64,000 nt of DNA from Denitromonas sp. (GCF_034676725.1 NZ_JAUCBR010000004.1:3252001-3316000); one strand, 5' to 3'. Shown: positions 34,675 to 43,858, counted from the first letter of the stretch. Translations and numbers: made by a program. Notes: generated from the letters alone by a model not told the origin.

Positions 34675-37053
34675 ATGCAATTCTCAGAACAATGGTTGCG
34701 CCATTTCGTCGATCCCGGGATCGACAGCGAGGCGCTCGGTCAGTTGATGACCATGGCGGGCCTGGAAGTCGAAGAGATGAACCCGGTCGGCGGCGTGTTT
34801 CACTCCGTCGTGGTCGGCCAGATCCTGTCCACCGAAAAGCACCCCGACGCCGACCGCTTGAAGGTCTGCCAGGTCGATGCCGGCCAGGATGCCCCGCTGC
34901 AGATCGTCTGTGGCGCCCCCAATGCCGAAGCCGGTATGAAAGTGCCGTGCGCCCTTGTCGGCGCCAGCCTGCCCGGTTTCGAGATCAAGAAAGCCAAGCT
35001 GCGCGGCGTGGCCTCGCATGGCATGCTGTGTTCGGCGCGTGAGCTCGGGATCTCCGACGAGCACGGCGGCCTCTATCCGCTGCCGGACGACGCCCCCGTG
35101 GGCACCGATGTGCGGCAGTTGCTGGGCCTGGACGATACCGTCTATGTCATCAAGCTCACGCCGAACCGGGCCGACTGCCTGAGCCTGGCCGGGGTCGCCC
35201 GTGAAGTGGCGGCGTTGACCGACATGGCGCTGACGATGCCCGACCTCAGCCCGGTTGCGCCGTCGATCGACGATCGTCGCCCGATCGTGCTCGATGCGCC
35301 CGCCGCCTGCCCGCGTTTCTGCGGCCGGATCATCCGCGGCGTGGACGCACGCGCCACCACGCCGGAGTGGATGGTGCGCCGCCTCGAGCGCAGCGGCATC
35401 CGCGCCATCAGCGCGCTGGTGGACATCACCAACTATGTGATGCTCGAGCTCGGGCAACCCCTGCACGCCTACGACAACAACCGTCTCGACGGTGCGGTTC
35501 ATGCGCGCATGGCCCAGCCCGGCGAAAAGCTGCTGCTGCTCAACGAGCAGGAAATCGACCTTGCCGACGGCACCCTGGTGATCGCCGACGAGACGCGTGT
35601 GCTCGGCATGGCCGGCATCATGGGCGGCGAAGAAAGCGGCATCTCGCTGGACACCCGCGATGTGTTCCTCGAGGCGGCCTACTTTGCGCCCGATGCCATC
35701 GCCGGCCGTGCGCGCGAATACGGTTTCGGCTCCGACGCCTCCCACCGCTTCGAGCGCGGGGTCGACTTTGCCCTGTCGCTCGTCGCCATCGAGCGCGCAA
35801 GCGCCTTGATCCTCGAGATCTGTGGCGGCCAGGCTGGCCCGGTGGTGCAGGCCGAGGTGGCCGACCATCTGCCCTCGCGCCCGGCCGTGACCCTGCGCCC
35901 GGCCCGCGCGCGTCGTGTGATGGGGATCGACCTGTCCGACGACCAGATGGCCAGCCTGCTCGGCCGTGTCCATCTGGATGTCGTGCGCGACGGCGACGTG
36001 CTGCGCGTCACGCCGCCGTCCTACCGCTTCGATATCGAAATCGAAGAAGACCTGGTCGAAGAACTGACCCGCCTGTACGGCTACGACAACATCCCGGCAC
36101 CCGCCCCCCAGGGCCACCTGGCGATGCTCGACCGCCCGGAAGCGCGGCGCGACCCGTGGCAGGTCAAGCGCCTGATCGCCGACCGTGACTACCAGGAAGT
36201 CGTCACCTATTCCTTCATCGAAGAAGCGTGGGAGAAGGACTTCTGCGGCAACGCTGACCCGATCCGCCTGGCGAACCCGATCGCCAGCCAGATGAACGTC
36301 ATGCGCAGCAGCCTGATCCCCGGCCTGATCGGTGTCCTGCAAACCAACCGCAAGCGCCAGAACCCGCGGGTGCGCGTCTTCGAAACCGGTCGCTGCTTCC
36401 GCAAGGCCGCCGACGGCACGCCGGTGGCTGGCTACGACCAGCCCGTGCGCGTCGGCCTGCTGGCCGCGGCCGGCGTGGCCGCCGAGCAGTGGGGCGTGGC
36501 GCATCGCAATGTCGATTTCTACGACATCAAGGGCGATCTCGAAGCGCTTTTCCTGCCCCGGGTGCTCGCGTTCGAGGCCGCCGAACATCCTGCCCTGCAT
36601 CCCGGGCGCAGTGCCCGTGTGCTGTGCGACGGCAAGCCGATTGGCTATCTTGGCGAGATCCATCCGAAATGGGTGCAAAAATACGATCTTGGCACCGCGC
36701 CGGTGGTCTGCGAAGTCGACATTCAGGCCTTGCTGGCCGCCGACCTTCCGGTCTATTCGCCCATTTCCCGCCTGCCGGCGGTGGTGCGCGACATGGCGCT
36801 GGTGGTCGAAAACGGCGTAGCCGCGGCGGCCATGCTCAGTGCGCTGAAGGCAGCCGCACCGGCCATCGTGCGGGACATCCAGCTATTCGACGTGTATCAG
36901 GGCAAGGGGGTCGACCCCGACAAAAAGAGCCTTGCTTTCAGGGTGTTGATGCAAGATACTCAACGAACCCTTGAAGACGCCGAGGTGGAAGCTGCGGTGG
37001 CAACGCTCATCGGTTGCGCCACAACCCGATTCAACGCCGCCCTGCGCGCATAA
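34675..37053 (+). CDS. pheT: phenylalanyl-tRNA synthetase, beta subunit
   Basis: 792 residues with the usual domain series: tRNA-binding EMAP-like domain (VVVGQILSTEKHPDADRLKVCQ), B3/B4 editing domain, B5, the catalytic-like core (FETGRCF) and the C-terminal ferredoxin-fold anticodon-binding domain (PAVVRDMALVV; FDVYQGKGVDPDKKSLAFR). Full length. Confidence 0.97.
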   Translation: MQFSEQWLRHFVDPGIDSEALGQLMTMAGLEVEEMNPVGGVFHSVVVGQILSTEKHPDADRLKVCQVDAGQDAPLQIVCGAPNAEAGMKVPCALVGASLPGFEIKKAKLRGVASHGMLCSARELGISDEHGGLYPLPDDAPVGTDVRQLLGLDDTVYVIKLTPNRADCLSLAGVAREVAALTDMALTMPDLSPVAPSIDDRRPIVLDAPAACPRFCGRIIRGVDARATTPEWMVRRLERSGIRAISALVDITNYVMLELGQPLHAYDNNRLDGAVHARMAQPGEKLLLLNEQEIDLADGTLVIADETRVLGMAGIMGGEESGISLDTRDVFLEAAYFAPDAIAGRAREYGFGSDASHRFERGVDFALSLVAIERASALILEICGGQAGPVVQAEVADHLPSRPAVTLRPARARRVMGIDLSDDQMASLLGRVHLDVVRDGDVLRVTPPSYRFDIEIEEDLVEELTRLYGYDNIPAPAPQGHLAMLDRPEARRDPWQVKRLIADRDYQEVVTYSFIEEAWEKDFCGNADPIRLANPIASQMNVMRSSLIPGLIGVLQTNRKRQNPRVRVFETGRCFRKAADGTPVAGYDQPVRVGLLAAAGVAAEQWGVAHRNVDFYDIKGDLEALFLPRVLAFEAAEHPALHPGRSARVLCDGKPIGYLGEIHPKWVQKYDLGTAPVVCEVDIQALLAADLPVYSPISRLPAVVRDMALVVENGVAAAAMLSALKAAAPAIVRDIQLFDVYQGKGVDPDKKSLAFRVLMQDTQRTLEDAEVEAAVATLIGCATTRFNAALRA

Positions 37054-37064
37054 GGGAAGCGAGC

Positions 37065-37367
37065 ATGACGTTAACGAAGGCAGAACTGGCCGACCTGTTG
37101 TTTGAACAGGTCGGTTTGAACAAGCGCGAATCGAAAGACATGGTGGAAGGGTTCTTCGAAGAGATTCGCACCGCACTGGAGCGCGGGGATTGCGTGAAGT
37201 TGTCGGGTTTTGGCAACTTTCAGTTGCGCGACAAACCCCAACGTCCGGGCCGCAACCCGAAGACGGGGGAAGAAATCCCCATTACTGCCCGCCGTGTGGT
37301 GACCTTTCACGCCAGCCAGAAGCTGAAATCCGCCGTGGAAAAGCTGAGCCATGCAGGAAAGTCCTAA
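37065..37367 (+). CDS. ihfA: integration host factor, alpha subunit
   Basis: 100 residues. The HU/IHF fold opens TLTKAELADLLFEQVG and the DNA-bending arm reads KPQRPGRNPKTGEEIPI with the intercalating Pro. It follows pheT by 11 bases, as in other proteobacteria, and partners the beta subunit encoded at 21427. Its 3' end overlaps the merR-type gene by 17 bases. Confidence 0.97.
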   Translation: MTLTKAELADLLFEQVGLNKRESKDMVEGFFEEIRTALERGDCVKLSGFGNFQLRDKPQRPGRNPKTGEEIPITARRVVTFHASQKLKSAVEKLSHAGKS

Positions 37368-37731
37368 TCCGGAAGCTGACGTCGAACTCCCGCCGATTCC
37401 CGCCAAACGGTATTTCACCATCGGCGAAGTCAGCGACCTATGCGCCGTCAAACCCCATGTGCTGCGCTACTGGGAGCAGGAGTTCACCCAGCTCAAACCG
37501 GTCAAGCGACGCGGCAACCGGCGCTACTATCAGCACCATGAAGTCCGCCTGATCCGCAAGATCCGCGAACTGTTGTACCGGGACGGGTTCACCATTTCCG
37601 GTGCGCGCAACCAACTCAATACCTCCGCCATTCACGCGCAGGAAGATGCCGAACAGGCGGTCGAACTGCGGGCAAGCATCGCCCAGGCCCGAGAAACGCT
37701 CTCGAGTTTGCTCGATGAGCTGAAGCGATAA
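37351..37731 (+). CDS. MerR-family transcriptional regulator
   Basis: 126 residues: winged HTH (YFTIGEVSDLCAVKPHVLRYWEQEF; KRRGNRRYYQHHEVRLIRKI) then a dimerisation coiled coil. No metal-binding Cys cluster is seen. The family member that follows ihfA is conserved in position in many proteobacteria, but its regulon is unknown. Confidence 0.88.
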   Translation: MQESPNPEADVELPPIPAKRYFTIGEVSDLCAVKPHVLRYWEQEFTQLKPVKRRGNRRYYQHHEVRLIRKIRELLYRDGFTISGARNQLNTSAIHAQEDAEQAVELRASIAQARETLSSLLDELKR

Positions 37732-37751
37732 CAAAAAATCCGGATCTGGAA

Positions 37752-37779
37752 TTGTAGTTTTCAATTCCGATGCTATAAT
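37752..37779 (+). promoter_or_regulatory. tRNA-Pro promoter
   Basis: TTGTAG (37752-37757), 16 bp, TATAAT (37774-37779), 13 bases before the tRNA. Confidence 0.7.
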
Positions 37780-37791
37780 CCCGCTCCTGTG

Positions 37792-37869
<78 letters not shown>

Positions 37870-37886
37870 ATTGATTCAAGCACTTG

Positions 37887-37911
37887 GCCCAGTCTTCGGA
37901 CTGGGCTTTTT
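37887..37911 (+). terminator. terminator after tRNA-Pro
   Basis: Perfect 8-bp stem GCCCAGTC/GACTGGGC with a TTCG loop, followed by five T. Confidence 0.9.
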
Positions 37912-38386
37912 GCTTTCTGGCACCTGGATGGCACCGAGGGCGACAAACAGACGGTGCGGGTTGCGTAACAGCCGCATGCAACTGAATCGTTCGATACCTG
38001 TGGCGACCGGCTCGGCGTGCCCCGGCTCTCATAAGCTCAACGACGCGAATCGCCCGTAGCGGTCCGCATGCCGGATGGTGTGGACGGGATCGGCCTGGCA
38101 AACGGACTGTCCTGATCCCGATCTGAAACGTTGGGGTACCCGCAGGGATACCGACTCAACGTGCTTGTCTGCCGTTGGCATGATCCGATGTCAGGTGGCG
38201 TATCACCACATCGATACAGGCCGTCCGCTCATGGTGGCTGCGATCGAAGCTGACCGACCGGTACCGGGTGACTCGCCGCCGAGCGGGTCCAACCGGGCGC
38301 GATCTGTTCGAGATCGGCCGTGGGGTTTTCATCGCCGGCCAGCCGGTGCATGCTGGGCCCCGGGACGGGACACGCAGGGGGTGCCG
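37912..38386. other. non-coding stretch before the TIR-STAND gene
   Basis: No supportable gene on either strand over 475 bases. An open frame continuous with the TIR gene covers part of it but has no family-like content and lacks a ribosome site. On the minus strand a frame ends with residues LGAIQVPESKKP just past the tRNA terminator; this could be the decayed 3' end of a gene, but that is not demonstrable. It is a junction between core tRNA-Pro and accessory DNA. Confidence 0.4.
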
Positions 38387-41300
38387 GTGTCGGGGATCTT
38401 CATCAGCCACAGCAGCCAGGACCACGCCGCGGCCGAGGCGCTCGCCGAGCGCCTGCGTGCGCAGGGCTACCAGTCCTTGTTCCTCGATTTCGACCCCGCC
38501 GACGGCATTCCGGCTGGGCGCAACTGGGAGCGCGAGATCTACGCGCAACTGCGCGCCTGCAGTGGCGTCGTCGTGTTGTGCAGTGCGCGTTCCATGGCCT
38601 CTGACTGGTGTTTTGCCGAGATGACGCATGCGCGCGCGCTGGGCAAGCAACTCTTCCCGGTGATCATCGACGCATGCACCCTGCGCACCGTGTTGCTCGA
38701 TACCCAGACCGTCGATCTGCGGCCGGACCCCGAGGCCGGATATGCCCGACTCTGGGCCGGCATGCGCCATGCCGGTCTGGACCCGAGCGACAGCTTCGAC
38801 TGGGACATCCACCGCCCGCCGTATCCGGGCCTGACGCCCTTCCAGGCCGACGATGCGGCCGTTTTCTTCGGCCGCGAGGACGATCAGCGCCTCTGCCTCG
38901 ACACCCTGGCCCAGATGCGCCGCTACGGCGGCGACCGGCTGCTGGTGCTGGTGGGCGCCTCGGGCAGTGGCAAGTCGTCGCTGGTGCGCGCCGGGGTGAT
39001 TCCCCGCTTGCGGCGGATGCCCGGCTGGCGGGTGCTCGGCCCGATGCGCCCGCAGCAGCAACCGGTCGAGGCCCTGGCCGCGCTGCTACCGGATGCCGTC
39101 CGCGCGCACCTCGTGGCGGGCGACGATGATGCGGCGCTGGTCGCCGCCATGGCGCCGGGCGGCGACGCCGCCGAGCCGCCGGCCGTGCTGCTGGTGGTGG
39201 ACCAGCTCGAGGAACTCGTCACCACCAGCGCGCCGGCGGCCGCCGCGCGCTTTGCCGGCCTGCTGCGGCGCGCGCTCGCCGACGAGGCTGGGGACCTGTA
39301 TTGCCTGGCCACCTTGCGGGCCGACTACCTGGCGGCTATGCAGACCCACCCCGCGTGGGGGCAGATGCCGTTTCGCGAGATGTCGCTTGGCCCCATGAGC
39401 GTCAAGCACTTTGCCCAGATCATCCGTCGGCCGGCCGAGGTCGCCGGCATTGAACTGGCGCCCGGGGTGGTCGACACCCTGGTGCAGGACACCGCCACCC
39501 CCGACGCGCTGCCCTTGCTCGCCTTCACGCTCAATCGCCTGTGGCGCGACTTTGGCCGCGACGGCACGATCACGCTCGACGAATACACCGACCGCATCGG
39601 TGGCCTCGAAGGCGCCATCGGCCAGGAGGCCGACGCCGTGCTTGCGGCGCTCAAGCCCACTCCCGCGCAGCTCGACGACCTGCGACGCGCCTTCCGGCAG
39701 ATGGTGCGTATCGACCCGGAGGGGCGCTACACCCGCCGCAGTGTGCCCTGGCAGGCGCTGCCTGAGGCGGTGCATCCGCTCCTCGAAGCCTTCGTCAAGG
39801 CGCGTCTGCTGGTGGCCGGGCATGCCCAGGCGAGCGCCGATCGCGCCGAAGCGCGCACGCTCGAGCCGGCGCATGAAGCGCTGTTCCGCGCCTGGGAGCG
39901 CCTCAGGCGCTGGCTGGACGAGGACCGCGCCTTCCTGCTGTGGCGCCAGCATGTGCGGCCCGAGGCCGAGGCGTGGCAGGCCGCGCCCGGCGACCCCGGC
40001 CTGTTGCTGCGCGGCGGACCGCTGGCCGAAGCGCGACGCTGGCAGCGCGAACGGGGCGATGAACTCGGTGACGACCTGCAGGCCTTCATTGCCGCCAGCC
40101 GCAAGGCAGCGCAACGGACGCGCCAGCGCCGCCGGCTGGTCGAAGGTGCGATCACGCTCGGCGTGGTCGCCATGGGCGCGCTCGGCGTGGCGCTGTGGCA
40201 ACAGCATCAGGAGACCCGCGAGCAGCTCATCAACAGCTACTGGAGTGGCGCGGTGTCGGCGCGCGATGCCGGCGGCGACGCACTCAAGGCGGCCCACTAT
40301 TTTGCCCGCGTGGCTGACCTGAGCACGTCGCCCGAGGGGCGCGCGAGCGCGCTCATCGCCGCCGGTGCGCTGGGGGGCGGGCTGGCGCTGGAGGCGATGT
40401 TTTCGCTGCCGCAGCCGGCCGACGGCATGGTGGTGAGCCCGGACGGGGCGGTGTTGCTGTCCTGGGCGGGGCCGGCGGCACGGCTGCACGAGCTGCGCAG
40501 CACCCGCGTGCTGGCCGACCGGACGCATGCCGCGCCGGTGGCCCAGGCGCTGGTGGTGGCGCCGTCGCAGGTGCTCACGCGGGATACGGCGGGCGGGCTG
40601 TGGCTGTGGGGCGACGAGGCGCCGGCACGGGCGCTGGCGGAGGCAGAGATGACCGGCATGGTTGCGGCCGACGATGGCCGCCAGGTGCTCGCCTGGTCGG
40701 CCGGTGCGGTGCAGGTGTGGGCGCTGCCCGGCGGCGAGGTGCGGGGCCGACTGGTGCTGCCCGTCACGCCGGAGGGCGCCCGCTTTGTCGATGCGCACAC
40801 CGTGGTGGCGTGGACGGCGGACGGTCGCTTCTGGCGCTGGCGGGTGGGCGAGGCCGAGGCGCAGGCGAGCTGGGCGACGGGCTGCGCGGTGCGTGGTGTG
40901 GTGCCGGGCGAGGGCGGCGATCTGCTGAGCTGGTGCGATACCGCCGTGCACCGGCATGCGGTGAGCCCGGGCCGGATCGGCGCACGCTGGACATCGCCGG
41001 AGACGGTCGATGGCGTGCACCCGGTGCCGGGCAGCGAGCTCGTCGTGTCGTGGAATACCGCGCGAGGCCGCCTGCGGCTATGGCATGCCGGGGATGGCTC
41101 GCCCGTGCTCGGCGGCCCCCTGGTTCGCGCCGGCAGTGTGTCGCGGGTGCTCGTTGCGCCGGACGGCATGCACGTGTTTGCCAGCGGTGCCGGCGGCGAG
41201 GTGGAGGTGTGGGCGGTGGGCGAGGCGGCGCCGGCCGCGCGGGCGATGCATGGCCGCGGCGAGGCGCTCGTGAAGATGGCACTCGACGCCTCGGGCGGGC

Positions 41301-42082
41301 GTGTGCTGGCCTGGAGCGCCGCGGCCGGCGCGCGCCTGTGGGACGCTGCCACGATGACGCCGCTGAGCCTGCCGCTGCGCCACCGCGCCAGCGTGGCCGG
41401 GGCGGCCTTCTTCGATGCCGGCCAGGGCATCGTCACCTGGGCTGAGGATGCCAGCGTGCGCGTGTGGCGTCGTCACCCGGACCAGGAACTGACCCGCCCG
41501 GCGCCACCGCCAGCGGTAATGGCCGGCGCGCCGGGCGCCCGCGCGCCGACGCCCGCGCTCAAGGCCCGCCTCGACGCGCTCGGCCTGCATGGCGACCAGG
41601 TGTTCGATCAGCAAGACGAGGTCACGCTGGTCGGCGCCGGCCCGCTGGCGCGCCGCCTTGGGCCGGGCGATGCGCTCTCGGCGCCGTTGGTGCTCGCCGA
41701 AGGCATTGCCGGCGGGGCGCTTTTGCCGGGCGGGCGGGTCGTGCTGTGGGGCAACACCAGCGTGCAGCTCTGGGATGCCCTGAACGGCCAGCCGCTCACG
41801 GCGCTGCTGCGCTCCGACATGATCTACCCCGACGGCGTCCGCATCGGTGCAGATGTGCTGGCCTGGGCAGATACGCGCGCGCGCCGCTGGCACTGGCCGG
41901 TGCCGGAGACGGCGGGCACCACGGCGGAACAGTGGCTGGCGCGAACCAGCGCGACGCAGATGGACGCGCAGGGCGCCATCACGGTGATGACGCGTGAGCG
42001 CTGGTGTGCCTTGGTGCGGGCGGCGCCGCCGGCGGGGTGTGCCGATACCCCTGCGGCCGGCTCAGCGCACCTGAACCAGTGA
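38387..42082 (+). CDS. TIR - nSTAND NTPase - transmembrane - beta-propeller protein
   Basis: 1231 residues from a GTG preceded by AGGGGG; an in-frame GTG 2 codons earlier is also possible. Residues 3-130 are a TIR domain (GIFISHSSQDHAAAEALAE; SDWCFAEM, where Glu78 fits the catalytic Glu of TIR NAD hydrolases). Residues 146-164 (YPGLTPFQADDAAVFFGRE) are the classic nSTAND1 entry motif. Walker A is GASGSGKSSLVRAG (Lys196), Walker B is LLVVDQLEEL (near 272). One transmembrane helix lies near 585-604 (EGAITLGVVAMGALGVALW). From about 650 there are degenerate WD40-like blades. STAND proteins oligomerise on sensing a ligand. A signalling or defence NADase is inferred, not shown. Confidence 0.85.
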   Translation: MSGIFISHSSQDHAAAEALAERLRAQGYQSLFLDFDPADGIPAGRNWEREIYAQLRACSGVVVLCSARSMASDWCFAEMTHARALGKQLFPVIIDACTLRTVLLDTQTVDLRPDPEAGYARLWAGMRHAGLDPSDSFDWDIHRPPYPGLTPFQADDAAVFFGREDDQRLCLDTLAQMRRYGGDRLLVLVGASGSGKSSLVRAGVIPRLRRMPGWRVLGPMRPQQQPVEALAALLPDAVRAHLVAGDDDAALVAAMAPGGDAAEPPAVLLVVDQLEELVTTSAPAAAARFAGLLRRALADEAGDLYCLATLRADYLAAMQTHPAWGQMPFREMSLGPMSVKHFAQIIRRPAEVAGIELAPGVVDTLVQDTATPDALPLLAFTLNRLWRDFGRDGTITLDEYTDRIGGLEGAIGQEADAVLAALKPTPAQLDDLRRAFRQMVRIDPEGRYTRRSVPWQALPEAVHPLLEAFVKARLLVAGHAQASADRAEARTLEPAHEALFRAWERLRRWLDEDRAFLLWRQHVRPEAEAWQAAPGDPGLLLRGGPLAEARRWQRERGDELGDDLQAFIAASRKAAQRTRQRRRLVEGAITLGVVAMGALGVALWQQHQETREQLINSYWSGAVSARDAGGDALKAAHYFARVADLSTSPEGRASALIAAGALGGGLALEAMFSLPQPADGMVVSPDGAVLLSWAGPAARLHELRSTRVLADRTHAAPVAQALVVAPSQVLTRDTAGGLWLWGDEAPARALAEAEMTGMVAADDGRQVLAWSAGAVQVWALPGGEVRGRLVLPVTPEGARFVDAHTVVAWTADGRFWRWRVGEAEAQASWATGCAVRGVVPGEGGDLLSWCDTAVHRHAVSPGRIGARWTSPETVDGVHPVPGSELVVSWNTARGRLRLWHAGDGSPVLGGPLVRAGSVSRVLVAPDGMHVFASGAGGEVEVWAVGEAAPAARAMHGRGEALVKMALDASGGRVLAWSAAAGARLWDAATMTPLSLPLRHRASVAGAAFFDAGQGIVTWAEDASVRVWRRHPDQELTRPAPPPAVMAGAPGARAPTPALKARLDALGLHGDQVFDQQDEVTLVGAGPLARRLGPGDALSAPLVLAEGIAGGALLPGGRVVLWGNTSVQLWDALNGQPLTALLRSDMIYPDGVRIGADVLAWADTRARRWHWPVPETAGTTAEQWLARTSATQMDAQGAITVMTRERWCALVRAAPPAGCADTPAAGSAHLNQ

Positions 42083-43042
42083 CTCTGACCACGCGCCGAT
42101 CCAGTCGCCACCGTCGTCCCACACGCGCACCTGCAACTGGTGGCGACCGGTCGAAATGCGCGCGGTTTCGTCCTGGCCGTTCCAGCGCTGCGCGTCGGTG
42201 CTGACGATGCGGCTGTTCCCCCGCACGGCGCCGATGCGCTGCCCGTTCACATAGTGCTTGCGGGCACCGTCCGGGCTCTGGGTGACACGCATGTATTCGA
42301 CCGAGGCGTTGTCGAAGTCGGAGCGTGAGTGAAAGGCAAAACGCGCCGTGTCACCCTGCCGCGGGCGCAAGGTGCCGGGGTTGAACTCGAGCCGGTCGAC
42401 GGCGATCGAGCCGACCGCGCGCGGGCCGATGCCGATGCCGTGGACGGTGAAATCGCCGAGGGTGTCGGCGTTGCGCTCGGGGTCGGCGGCGGTCAGCGCG
42501 ACGACGGCCGGCTTGAGGCTGTCGCCCAGGAATGGCGGCAGGTCGAAGCGCAGCAGGTGGCGGCCAAGGCCGAACTGGTCGAGCCGGTAGGTGACGATCT
42601 CTGCCCCCGGCAGGCTGATGCGCAGTTGCACACGTCCCGGCCGATGGAGCGCGTAGTCGACCACGATTGGCCAGCCGCCGCGCACCAGCGCGCGAATCCC
42701 GAAGGCGCTGCCGTTGAATTGCGTCGGCAGTTGAGGCCCGTCGCGCAGCAGTTGCTGCACGCCTTCGCCGTCGTCACGCGCCTGCGCCTTCTCGGCATCC
42801 AGATGGCGGTTGATCGCAAACAGCGCCATGGCGCCAACGATGACGGCCGGAATCAGCCAGTTGTTGCCGTCGCCATCGTTCTCGTCCTGGGGCGTATAGC
42901 TCGACGGTGGTGTCGGGCTGGGCGGTGTCGAGGTGGGTGGGTATCGGGGCGGGTAGGGCGTCTGTGCTGCTACGGTTGTCGGCATGCACAGCGCCACGGC
43001 AAGGACGATGGCCCCCCATCGGTGGCAGTGTCGGGTGTTCAT
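42062..43042 (-). CDS. exported membrane-anchored protein of unknown function
   Basis: 326 residues. Signal peptide (CHRWGAIVLAVALCMPTTVAAQ), a Pro/Ser/Thr-rich stretch, then a hydrophobic helix (WLIPAVIVGAMALFAI). The remaining 250 residues are beta-rich and resemble Ig-like or propeller-cap folds (RVQLRISLPGAEIVTYRLDQ; GRHQLQVRVWDDGGDW). I do not recognise a family. Its 3' end overlaps the end of the TIR-STAND gene by 21 bases, convergently. A lipoprotein gene lies 19 bases upstream and is probably co-transcribed. Confidence 0.75.
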   Translation of the reverse strand: MNTRHCHRWGAIVLAVALCMPTTVAAQTPYPPRYPPTSTPPSPTPPSSYTPQDENDGDGNNWLIPAVIVGAMALFAINRHLDAEKAQARDDGEGVQQLLRDGPQLPTQFNGSAFGIRALVRGGWPIVVDYALHRPGRVQLRISLPGAEIVTYRLDQFGLGRHLLRFDLPPFLGDSLKPAVVALTAADPERNADTLGDFTVHGIGIGPRAVGSIAVDRLEFNPGTLRPRQGDTARFAFHSRSDFDNASVEYMRVTQSPDGARKHYVNGQRIGAVRGNSRIVSTDAQRWNGQDETARISTGRHQLQVRVWDDGGDWIGAWSESLVQVR

Positions 43043-43061
43043 GACGGCCTCCTGATGACGG

Positions 43062-43541
43062 TCAGACCGCCTCGCCCGAAAAGTCGAGCCCGTCGGCGCC
43101 GGGCGACTTGCAGGCGACGCCTTCCATGACTTCGCGGCGGCCGTCGACATAGACCACCTGGTCGAAGCGGCGGCATTGCTTGTCGCCCTGAGCGTAGAAG
43201 TCGGAGGTCGGCGTTACGGCAAATTCACGCTCGGTCTGATCGTTGCGCCAGCTCACCGTCTGCCCGCTGGGTGCGGTCTCGATGGTTTCGGCCAGGCGGG
43301 CGCGATCCGCGTCGTCCATGTATTGGCCGACAATGCGGCCCACCGCCGCGCCCACCAAGGCGCCGATGATCGTCCCGCCAGCACCGCCATCGTCGATCTC
43401 ACGGCCCAAGATCCCGCCCAGAATACCGCCGAGGGCGGTGCCGATATCCCGCTTGTTGGCCGACTCGCAGCCGCCGGCGAGCAGGGTGATGGCGACGGCG
43501 ACGGCGGATGCCGTGAGGTGTCCGGTGGCTCGTCGACGCAT
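43062..43541 (-). CDS. glycine-zipper lipoprotein (17-kDa surface-antigen type)
   Basis: 159 residues: lipobox signal peptide ending LLAGGC, then a glycine zipper (IGTALGGILGGILGREIDD; GAGGTIIGALVGAAVGRIVG) and a C-terminal domain with RWRND-like SWRNDQTEREFAVTP and KQCRRFDQVVYVDGRRE. This is the layout of Rickettsia 17-kDa antigen/OsmB-like proteins. It should sit in the outer membrane. A ribosome site (GGAGAAG) precedes the chosen ATG. Confidence 0.82.
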   Translation of the reverse strand: MRRRATGHLTASAVAVAITLLAGGCESANKRDIGTALGGILGGILGREIDDGGAGGTIIGALVGAAVGRIVGQYMDDADRARLAETIETAPSGQTVSWRNDQTEREFAVTPTSDFYAQGDKQCRRFDQVVYVDGRREVMEGVACKSPGADGLDFSGEAV

Positions 43542-43629
43542 GTCTTCTCCTCCAGTGTGCACTCCGGCGCCGGCCGTGCTGCGTCGAGGCAGCACGGCCG
43601 GCGCGGCAGATGCAAAATACATCCGCTCC

Positions 43630-43659
43630 TTAGGTGTTATAGATAGTGATCGCCGCCAT
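43630..43659 (-). CDS. candidate 9-residue micro-ORF
   Basis: The frame reads MAAITIYNT and stops 88 bases before the lipoprotein start. It lies 11 bases beyond the 16-residue micro-ORF. No clear ribosome site precedes it. Included as a possible leader or remnant only. Confidence 0.2.
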   Translation of the reverse strand: MAAITIYNT

Positions 43660-43670
43660 GTAATGGTTCG

Positions 43671-43721
43671 TCACCTCGGGCCGGCAAGGGCGGCGAGGGC
43701 AATCAGGGACTTGCGCAGCAT
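43671..43721 (-). CDS. candidate 16-residue peptide MLRKSLIALAALAGPR
   Basis: A very strong ribosome site (GGAGGAG, 6 bases upstream) drives a short frame that looks like the start of a signal peptide (K at position 4 then a hydrophobic run), stopping at codon 17. Either a translated small peptide, a leader for the lipoprotein gene downstream, or the 5' stub of a frameshifted exported-protein gene. Confidence 0.4.
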   Translation of the reverse strand: MLRKSLIALAALAGPR

Positions 43722-43858
43722 GTCGGTCTCCTCCGTATGGATGTTGTGTCAGTCAAGGCCGTGGCGGCCGATGACGTGGAGGCGACGATACGGAGAGGCG
43801 CTTTCGAATTCCTTTCAGCTGACGGGGGGCGGGCGCCGGCCCCCGCCGTGCCATGGGC

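Noticed and set aside
38075..38386. N-terminal extension of the TIR-STAND protein to an upstream start
   Set aside because: The extra 104 residues have no family-like content and no ribosome site; the TIR domain normally starts within a few residues of the N terminus and GTG 38387 has AGGGGG at good spacing.
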